From Acheta domesticus (Eukaryota; Arthropoda; Insecta; Orthoptera; Gryllidae), in assembly GCA_031308135.1 (NCBI GenBank), contig JAHLJT010000631.1, positions 227,046,903-227,110,902 on the forward strand: a stretch of DNA of 64,000 nt, written 5' to 3'. Shown here in pieces: positions 56,099-64,000 of the stretch. The notes beneath the pieces are model-generated. The model was not told where the DNA came from, did not search any database, and worked only from the letters and a program-made list of their open reading frames with translations. Position 1 is the stretch's first letter; the number at the start of each line of letters is the position of its first letter. Both the position numbers and the translations under genes were made by a program.

Positions 56099-56491
56099 GA
56101 AAAAATTAGTGGTAGATTCGTAGGCTTCCGCGGCCGGAGTCATTATATTCTTGGCTGTCCGGGATGAGCCGCGTCTCAGTAGGTTTTACTCTATCCTGTT
56201 CATTTTTCTATCCTCTTCCCTTTCCAACCACCCTCCCTCCCCCCACATTATCAGGTCTCCCAGTATCGCTCCTTTCCCTCTCCGCCAATCGCGGGCCACC
56301 TGCCCTCCTCCCATTGGTCGCCGCTGCGACCTATCAGCTCCTGCACCCCGTCCTATATCTATGCGACACGCTAGCCTCTCGGCAGCAGTTTAGCTCTGAA
56401 GAAGGCCACAGCAAGATGGCCGAAACGTCAGTAAAACCTACTGAGACGCGGCTCATCCCGGACAGCCAAGAATATAATGAAAAAATTAGTG
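56099..56491 (+). mobile_element. Retro-inserted structured element with 50-bp inverted repeats and a hammerhead-like core
   Basis: Imperfect 13-14-bp direct repeats (GAAAAAATTAGTG, 56099-56112 and 56479-56491) bound a ~366-bp insert. 56142-56191 and 56430-56479 are perfect 50-bp inverted repeats (GGCTGTCCGGGATGAGCC...). Just before the right arm, CTGAAGA (56396-56402), a GGCCA/TGGCC stem (56404-56408 with 56417-56421), GAAAC (56422-56426) and GTC (56427-56429) follow hammerhead order, with TTTAGCT/AGTAAAA able to pair as the outer stem. One extra A lies between CTGAAGA and the stem. The segment after the core resembles the unit of the 181-bp array. Confidence 0.7.
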
Positions 56492-57892
56492 AGTTGCAGC
56501 TCAGATCTCATAGCGAGAGGGTCATTTGTGAATTAGGGTGTGCGTGTCCGAGTTCAGACTTCGTTTATTTTTTGTGATCGAAAGTCGAGACATAAAAATT
56601 CCAGAGATACAGTTCGGGACTTTAACTTGTTTCTTCCGCGAGTGAAAGTGGAACATTGAAACATTTTGGAGAAGCCGTGCATTGACTTGGAATATTTTCT
56701 TACTGATAGGGAGGAACTTTTAAGAATTGCCAACTTAAATTAGTTTTCACCAATGACGAAGGTGAAGCACCAAGCTAAATGAACTTGTCATTATTTTGAC
56801 GAACAAGTGCTGATGGTGATGTGGGAGGCTAATACATTATGTGAATGGGAGTGACTTCGTGGCGTACCGGAAGATACAAGATAGAAGGCATCACGACTGG
56901 TCGAAGGTGATGTTGTGGAGATACGCGGCGTCCGAGCGGAAGCATCCAACGATACAACGGGAAGAGAGCTCAGGTTAACGTTCGTACGAACAATTATTTT
57001 ATTTCTCATGGTCATGATCAAAGCTAATAATTTCAAAGGATGTTGCTTAGATTATAATAAATCTTTAATTATAATAAATTCATACTATTCTAATGCGAAA
57101 GAAAGTACAGAAAAAAACTTGACTATTATTGTGCATTCTGGCACATCATCATTAAAAAAACACTTTCAGGTTTTGTCGTTTTTCGCGAGTCTACAGCGGG
57201 CAGATTGTGGTCGATCGATGAGGTAAGCCGAATTGTGCCCCTTGCATATTAGAAACCACGAAAGAAGCCCAACGTTTGAATAATAGAGATATATTTTGGA
57301 TTGGATAAAACTGGTTTTCAATAGTAAATCTGTTTCAATATAATTAAGTTTTCTTATTTATTTGTTGTAGCACTAAAGGAGGCAATGTGGCCGAAAAAGT
57401 TTTATACCTTCTTAAAAAAATTTGACTGGAACGTGTGAGATTTCTATTTACAAGAGCATCACAATCCTACAACACTTCCTGATATTGGTGATTTACTTGT
57501 GTTTATATTTTTAACTAGGCTCAGTTCATGGCATAAATTATATGACTTTGGTTTATGTATTCATTACTGATAGAGGTTCAAACAAAAAATCAAATATTGC
57601 AGGTAGTATGTTAATAATGCTTACTTTTCATAGACATAAGTGCCACGAAAATAAATATTCTATATAAGTTATTTCGGAAAATACTGCCGTTAAAAAAGTA
57701 AGAAAATTGTATATATAGAAAACAGGTGTGGAAACTTAAGGGATATAGGGTACATTCTGTCGCCTTCACCGATGAAACGTATTAGAAACAAAGATATTGT
57801 CACGCTCATATAGTGTATGCATATCATAACATTGATATTTATTCCTTCTAGATATTTTTAGTGTCCTTAGATGGGAAAAAGATACATACATA
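56492..57892. other. No gene recognised
   Basis: Ordinary AT-rich DNA. A 26-nt splice-like segment at 57206-57231 was considered and dropped. Confidence 0.4.
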
Positions 57893-58940
57893 CGAGGGTT
57901 ATTCCAAAAGTAAGGTCCGTTGTTTTTTTTTAAAGTATCAAATATTTTTTCAAAAACAATTGTTATATTAACATTCCTTACATCTTTATCTATTTTTCTA
58001 CGTAACTTCCATACTTATTTAACCATTTCTCACATCGTTCAACAAGATTTTGAATGCCACTGTCATAGAACTCGGCCGCCTAATCCGCCGAAATATTAAT
58101 ATTCATATTATAAACATAATTCGACTAACAAAACTCCATGTCTATCCCAAAGCACTGTCGCCATAACCTTGCGTGTTGAGATGATCTGCTTTGCTTGATC
58201 TTGACTGGTAATGTCGTGTGACGCCATTCCATTGACTGACGTTTAGACTCGGGGGTTAGGCGAGAAACCCATGTCTTCATCCCCTGTGATAATGTGGTCT
58301 AAAAATAGTGTCACCTTCCTTATGATATCGCTCCAAGAAAAGCCAGAGAGGAAGACAGTCTTTTCATTTTCTGGGACTCAGTAAGCAGTCTGGGAGCCCA
58401 ATGGGTGCACAAGTTGCGAAATTGCAAATTTTCAGACACAATTCTGTACAATAGTTCTGTTCTACTCACGTTCGTAAATTCCAAGTCTAAGTTGGAAATA
58501 GTGAATCGTCGATCATTCACGAATTTTTTCGTCAACGGCATTGACCAAATCGTCTGTGATCACTGATGGCCGGCCAGAGCGTGGTTTATCATGTACATTC
58601 TCCCGTCCTTCATTCAAAAGCTCGCACCCACTTTTGCACTTTACTGTCACTCATTACGTTAGGACCCAAAAACTTCACTTAACTGCCGATGAATTTCTGC
58701 CGCTGAAACGTTTCTTGCTGACAAAAACCGAATCACTGACCTTACTTCAAGTCGGCGAGCCGATTGGTAGTGTTCAACATTACGAACTGACTGTAAACAG
58801 CACACAGCAGCAATAACAACGGTAATGGCGGCGTTTGATGGGCAAAACATGCCGGTAGTCAGCGCGCATTCATGTTTTAATATTCGCGCGAAATTCAGAT
58901 AGTTACGTTCAATCGGACCTTACTTTTGGAATAACTTACG
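57893..58940 (-). mobile_element. Mariner element, internally deleted and decayed
   Basis: The ends GTTATTCCAAAAGTAAGGTC and the reverse complement at right form an inverted repeat, with TA at 57891-57892 and 58941-58942. On the minus strand the start of a mariner transposase is legible (EVRSVIRFLSARNVSAAEI, KVQKWVRAFNEGRENVHDK, PRSGRPSVITDD). Its end lies near 58090-57990 (AAEFYDSGIQNLVERCEKWL, NKYGSYVEK). The catalytic middle is largely missing and the frame is broken. Length is 1.05 kb against about 1.3 kb for intact elements. Confidence 0.88.
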
Positions 58941-58944
58941 TACA

Positions 58945-59579
58945 TTTATTTTTGACATACTTTGAACGGTTTCATTAACTTGTTTTGACCAAGCTGTCAT
59001 GGTGTCGGTTCCACAATTACCGGACAACTTCGCATTTATTCAATTTAATTTATTTAACTTAAAACTTATATTCCGATTAAATCGTTAAGTCCGTTGACAC
59101 TTGGTCAGCTCTGACGCTGTCATTCTATCGGGAGCTTGAACTTCATCACAGTGACGTCACTATACAGACACTTGGTATATGTAAAAGATAAAAGCCATAA
59201 ACTCCGACACCGTGTGACCGATCTCCATGAAAGTTGGCACATCAACGTGTTTTTTCACCCAGAAAGTTTATGTGCGGTAAAGTTTGTTGTAACTCCACTA
59301 GATGATGCTGCAGAATAAAACTTGCGCTTCATTTTAATTAAATTTCATTCAAACTGCTGCTCCATCTGGACATCGATTTTCTTAATTTAAGGAAAATACA
59401 TATATTTGAAACAATGAATACTCGTTTACATACACCCATGAAACAAAACAAAATAAACTCTTAAATACAACGTTTGGGAAAATGTAAATACAGTAAATAT
59501 AAATGACAAAAATGTTCTAGTACATGAAAAGGGTCACATATCACATACAGTGTGCTTAAAAATGTGTTGTCTTTCTACA
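58945..59579. other. No gene recognised
   Basis: AT-rich. Nothing organised was seen. Confidence 0.4.
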
Positions 59580-60200
59580 TTTGCTCTTGTACGTTATCAT
59601 CTTGTACGTCTCTGATCAGCCCCAGATATAATCACCAAGGATTCCCTCATTATACTGTCCCTCGTACTACTTTCAAACAATTGTAAGTCCTGATGGAACC
59701 TTTCACCCTGTTCCCCTGCATATAAATTTATAAGCTATTTCTTGTCTATGTCGTTTTCTACGTTGGATATTAATTTGTCCTAGGATTGTTGGTGGGCTTG
59801 TCTTACTATTTTACGAGCCTAATTACGTTCCTCTTTATAGTTTGCTGCAGATTCATCTGATTTCTTTTGTAAATATTCTTTATATGTCTTTTCTTTCCAT
59901 TTAGAGCATTCTCTATTTCCATATTCCATGTTCTTAGTCATGTACTTTTGTTAGACAGCGTTTTTAGTTGGAGAGGGGATCTTTTGGTTCTCGCCAAATA
60001 CTTGGCACTCTAAATTTCATTTTTCTGTCTTTCTCCTCTGTACACCAGGCCTCGAGAGTGGATCTGCAACATCCACATACGATATGAGGAGCCCAGTTCT
60101 TGTCTTGAGTTTCACAGGCATACCAAAATATGAACTGTATGCTAAGCAAAAGATGTTAGGATCCTTTATTCTATGCTTTACTACTTTCGATCCCAGGAAA
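59580..60200 (-). pseudogene. Mosaic of decayed repeat-family coding relics
   Basis: On the minus strand, 60200-59960 reads KTRTGLLISYVDVADPLSRP in one frame and MKFRVPSIWREPKDPLS in another. This recalls a repeated insect gene family with a 'VPMVWREP' motif. 59940-59755 reads CSKWKEKTYKEYLQKKSDES then ANYKEERN, resembling the linker of LINE proteins. 59750-59600 reads AGEQGERFHQDLQLFE. Stops and frame changes separate the pieces. Confidence 0.5.
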
Positions 60201-60429
60201 ATGTGACACACATAACAAAAACAGTCTGGATTACGCTTACAAACAGGAAGATGCCATTATTCATCAATTATGTGAATGTGAAACAGATAACATATAATTG
60301 GTTACAAAAAGCAACGAAACAAGTATATAAAGATAGGAATACTCAGTGTAGTTTAGTTGAGACCTAACTCATCCAAAACAAGTTTAAAATTCACTTAAAC
60401 AAGCAAAAGTTTTTTGTTTTTTTTTTGTT

Positions 60430-60740
60430 ACATGGTGTAAATGCTCTTGGATCGGGCATTCGTTCCGTGTTTCTCGCTTCTGCTGCGCCCTCCAGGGTTA
60501 GCGTATAACATGTGAGTATCCGGTGAGTATCGAGAAAGCCGTGTTCCACGTGGGCGGCACGTGGTGCCGGCGCGGTCGCCATCCGCCGTCCCCTCCCTTC
60601 CATTCTCCCCTCCCTCCCTCTCCGCCCCCCCCAAGGCCCAGCGAGCGCGTTGCACTTTCTCCGCTGCGTTGCGTCGCGCGGTGGGAGCGGTCGCGCGGGA
60701 ACCCCGGCACAGTGGACCCGGAAGGATGAACGCGCGACAC
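60430..60740. promoter_or_regulatory. GC/CpG-rich island
   Basis: About 300 bp of CpG-dense sequence (CGGTCGCGCGGGAACC, GTTGCGTCGCGCGGTGGG) with a polypyrimidine block (CCCTCCCTCTCCGCCC) stands out in AT-rich DNA. It has a consensus donor-like GTGAGT at 60520. It may be a promoter or first exon, but no coding frame is convincing. Confidence 0.35.
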
Positions 60741-61180
60741 AAATGCAATGTCTCTAACAAGGGGTCTCTTAGATGAAGGGGAGACATGACTGTGCTTTTG
60801 GCTGGAAAATTTGAGAAAATGTCAATTTTTGAATTTTTGTCTTTAAAAAATCTACAATTCTTCTGCTTTGAAAAAATATATATTTTTTGCATATTTAAAG
60901 CCCAATGATGTTCACAAAAGTGATTTTTAAATGCAAAGTTTTCTATTTTGTAGTAGTGTTTTTTTATTATAAGTTCATTTTTAGTAGTTTTCTGATTATT
61001 TTGGATATATTATATCCCGCTTGTACGTGTGTTACGTCCTAAGATCGCGTTACTTACAAATTAGTGAATTGTGATAACGCAGAGAGACAAATCTCGCCGA
61101 AGATCAAGAATAACGGAGGAACGGCCTTCTAGAAGTTTTCTCGCATTTCTTTTGTCAGCATTTTTCTAGATGTAAATGTT

Positions 61181-61506
61181 CTCAAAAGTTGGTTTGAAAA
61201 AATGATTTTTCAGGCAAAAACATGCATTAAAGAAGCATAGGAAACACTCCAGAAACACGTAAATTGTTTGTTATTTACAAAAGAAATGAACATATTTGTT
61301 CAGAAAGAAAAATTAAGCGAGAAACAAAAAAGCACTCAATTTACGCAATTCGACTGCTTTTTTATTTCTCGCTTAATTTTTCTGTCTGTGCAATTATATT
61401 CATTTCTTTTGTAAATAATAAACTATTTACATGTTTTTGGAGTGTTTCTATGCTTCCATAATGCATATTTTTGCCTAAAAATCAGTTTTTCAAATCAACT
61501 TTTGAG
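61181..61506. repeat. Long near-perfect hairpin (foldback), ~150-bp arms and 20-nt loop
   Basis: The left arm 61181-61334 starts CTCAAAAGTTGGTTTGAAA and the right arm 61355-61506 ends with its complement TTTCAAATCAACTTTTGAG. The inner edge is AAAAAAGCA/TGCTTTTTT around a 20-nt loop (61335-61354). Arms are about 90% matched. It is non-coding. Confidence 0.85.
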
Positions 61507-61509
61507 TCC

Positions 61510-62150
61510 TTATTGCGGCTCAACCATTCGGAATATCCACGTAGTTTATTAGAGAAAATACGCTTAGAATTGTCTTAAGAGCTTATTTTCGAAGTTTCGA
61601 CTTTTCCTCCCCGGACACCCTATATAATGAAATATACAATAGAAAATATGTCAAAACGTGAAAAAGGTGATTAAGATATTTTTTCACTTGTCTAAAAAAC
61701 TATTATGCGCTCATTAATAATTATACTCTTGCACTCCCGCGCTTCTGAATAGTCTACATGATGGTTTCTTTTAGTACTTGTAAGATAAATTATTATTACT
61801 ACCCTTCTAAAATGACCTACCATTTGTATGTAACTGTCTGTTACGTAACTATCCTTTACGGCCACACCTGAGATGAATATAATTGATGAATGTGCAATAC
61901 GTGGTAATGATGTTGACATGACGTGAATAATGATCAAAGGTGAAAAGAGAGGCTGAGGAAATTGGAGAAGCTCGAGCAGAAAGCCGATTGCAATCTCACT
62001 TTTTCTACCACAAATTCGAGATGGGTTGACAGGGATTGGCCGTAACTAGGGGAGCAGTTGGGACGTACCCCGAGCTAAATTTAATCTCTTTACTTTTGAA
62101 ACCAATTGTCTTGATCACGTGATATTTCATATCACACCCAGACGTATATC
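61510..62150. other. No gene recognised
   Basis: AT-rich. Nothing organised was seen. Confidence 0.35.
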
Positions 62151-62450
62151 GGAGTAGCCCCTTCACAACGGACCACGGAACATGCGATCTTACCTTTCAT
62201 TCCCTTCCTTTCCTTCTCATTTCCTCCAATCCGGATTGCAAAAAGTGTGGTGGAGAATCTCTCATATCTTCTTCCTGCGGGGAAAAGATCAGTATTCCGG
62301 CATTGGCTTGGTGGGGATGAAACCTCGAAAAACTACAGATCAGAGCAGCCGGTCACTAGAATTCTCCTCTAGACAGCTATCTAACTAACGTCGAAAATTC
62401 TGTCACCATCGGGACTCGATCCCTAGGGTTTCCTAGTTGATTGCCGGTAC
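62150..62450 (-). mobile_element. tRNA-headed SINE, inverted copy of the 51.2 kb family
   Basis: On the minus strand the B-box region GGGATCGAGTCCCGATGG is followed by TGACAGAATTTTCGACG and GACCGGCTGCTCTGATCTG, matching 51.3-51.4 kb. Its 5' head is partly lost. Confidence 0.6.
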
Positions 62451-63280
62451 GAACTATATTGAACGGTTTTATTCTTTTAGAAATGAAGTTCGAATTGTAT
62501 TACTTTTACTTGTAGTATTTTTTTTAGTTCGAGTTGAATTATTTTTTTGAGAAATGAAGTTCTCATTAGTTTTCAATATTGGGTACCCATATCTTTGTTG
62601 GAAAGAGGAAAATTCGATTAAAAGTATCAACATAATATGCTATATTTTCAAGATATTAATTCATAAATTATGTTTCCTTGCAAAGATGTCATCGTAGTGA
62701 ATATTAGACCAAAATGGCAATGGGAAGTGAGAACAGAACACATACAGTTTTTCATGTAGAAATATTGACTTTTTAAAAAAATTGTATTCGGTACCCATTC
62801 AAAAACATAGCTTTTTTTCAATTAAACATTTTTTCGATAAACGAAAACTTCTTCCTTGCACATTATTTTCTGTTACATTCGCAAAACTTTTTCTAAATTA
62901 CATTTCACAAAGAAGACCGACTCTGAAAACGGCAGGTACGTGAAATTAATTAATTAATAGTGTGATTTGGGTACCTGACGTTATACACTTTTACCGTATG
63001 CATATCTGAATACTGAAAATCTGTGAGAAATAAAGCGGCCACAAGAAAGAAAATGCCATAAAATTGAAGAAAAGAAGATATAAAGATATAAATTTTAATG
63101 CCTTCTGATTGATGTAAGTGTTTCATTTATTAACCTTTTTACTCTGAACTTTCTCCTGTCGTTTACCAATAAAGCCACTTTTATTTAAATGTCTATTTCA
63201 AATTCGAATTCAGCAAACCGTAAGCCGAGCATATACAAATGACACGTTAAAGTGATATGTTGATGACGCGTTCTGTTCGT
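62451..63280. other. No gene recognised
   Basis: AT-rich. Two diverged copies of a GAAATGAAGTTC phrase lie at 62480-62560. Confidence 0.35.
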
Positions 63281-63409
63281 CGTGGTCCACTGCGGGTGGT
63301 TGGAGGAGTGGGGGGGGGGCAGAGGCCCCCTTGGGCGCTCCCGCCTGGCGCAACCGCGCGGCGCCGCTCGAGAAAGCCTCTTCCAGGAGATCAGCGAAGG
63401 CAAATCTTG
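63281..63409 (-). CDS. Weak candidate GC-rich exon
   Basis: On the minus strand, after AACCTCTCAAG, the frame reads FADLLEEAFSSGAARLRQAG then APKGASAPPP and a C-run. This is coding-like in composition and similar in GC content to the exon at 53.2-53.5 kb. No good donor was found, and the C10 run is prone to error. It might be an upstream exon of the minus-strand gene. Confidence 0.25.
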
Positions 63410-63559
63410 AGAGGTTTGCGGTGGGGGAAACATTTTAGGTATTGACTGGCAACACGCAATGGGCTCTCGTCTGCGTATGAAATGGAATGAAAAGGAGATT
63501 GTAATATTGGTGATGAATTGTTGGAAATCCAAATATTTGTTTAAAAGAGCGCCTACTAG

Positions 63560-63797
63560 AATTTTATTTATTTATTTATTTATTTATTTATTATTTATTT
63601 TTGTTATTTACGGTAGCATCAACTACTAAGTCATTAGCGACCACTATTGGATGTAACGTTATGGCATGAGGATGAAACGATATGGTGATGAGGGGGTGAA
63701 AGGATGAACGTTTACAACCATGTCCGAGGCGGGACTCGAACCCGCGACCCGACGGTCCAAGACCACTGTCTTAGCAATCTCAGCCACGTGGCCGACA
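63560..63797 (-). mobile_element. tRNA-derived SINE with (AAAT)n tail
   Basis: On the minus strand the head (63795-63720) has an A-box-like TGGCTGAGATTGCTAAG and a B box GGGTTCGAGTCCCG. A ~150-bp body and an (AAAT)n tail at 63592-63562 follow. ATTTATTTATTTTA flanks the head side too, consistent with a target duplication. Confidence 0.75.
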
Positions 63798-64000
63798 TTT
63801 ATTTATTTTATGAGAAGATTTCGATGGCTAAGGCATTGTCATCAGAAGAACGAATTTCTGGCTCCCGACAGAAAATCTGATGACGATGATAGGTAAGATA
63901 TCGAAAGCTGCTCACATAAATATAAATATGATGTTAATATCACCTATCTTTAATAGAGTCGATGAAACATTTTCAGTTCTCTGAAAGTCGTTCCATGACC

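Noticed and set aside
57206..57231. 26-nt exon-like segment between AG and GTAAGC
   Set aside because: Too short, not a multiple of three, and no neighbour exon in phase.
63720..63795. Functional tRNA gene on the minus strand
   Set aside because: A and B boxes are present, but the acceptor stem does not pair beyond four bases, the anticodon arm is abnormal, and a SINE body with an (AAAT)n tail follows.

Overview
This is AT-rich eukaryotic nuclear DNA with introns, almost certainly from an insect. The evidence for an insect is a set of GC-rich exons with the C-terminal signature of the insect odorant receptor (OR) family, together with a mariner relic, hAT-type elements, tRNA-headed SINEs and YADD-type LINE fragments. 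The species cannot be named from the sequence. Most of the window is transposon-derived and host exons are small and far apart, as in a large repeat-rich genome.

Layout. 1-1.6 kb holds the C-terminal part of a decayed R2-like non-LTR retrotransposon. 2.1-7.7 kb is repeats: an AT-rich foldback family, an element rich in the word TGCCTATTT, and a Tigger/pogo-like inverted-repeat element. 7.77-42.33 kb carries OR exons on the plus strand (7771-7918, 13882-14076, 36900-37004, 38472-38633, 42284-42334) plus a displaced exon-5-like remnant at 36683-36793. These are best read as one or two tandem OR loci, at least one of them broken. Their introns hold a nested stack (short inverted-repeat element > 5'-truncated LINE > hAT element > small MITE), a possible micro-exon transcript at 16.9-17.9 kb, and an 11.5 kb array of a 12-bp repeat that reverses orientation near 33 kb.

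42.3-56 kb contains the 3' end of a second, minus-strand gene: exons 55055-54975, 53475-53195, perhaps 48383-48351, and a terminal exon 44508-44380. Their splice phases fit together; the family was not identified. In its introns lie a possible plus-strand two-exon microprotein gene (49555-50043), a SINE, and a ~181-bp tandem array that abuts and partly copies the end of exon 53475-53195, so each unit carries a copy of that exon's splice donor. The 181-bp unit is related to a solitary retro-inserted element at 56.1-56.5 kb with perfect 50-bp inverted repeats and a hammerhead-like core.

56-64 kb is mostly repeats: the retro-insert, a deleted mariner, coding relics, a near-perfect 150-bp-arm hairpin, two SINEs and two CpG/GC-rich patches. 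Exon joins are inferred from splice sites, phase and peptide character only; no transcript data or database search was available.
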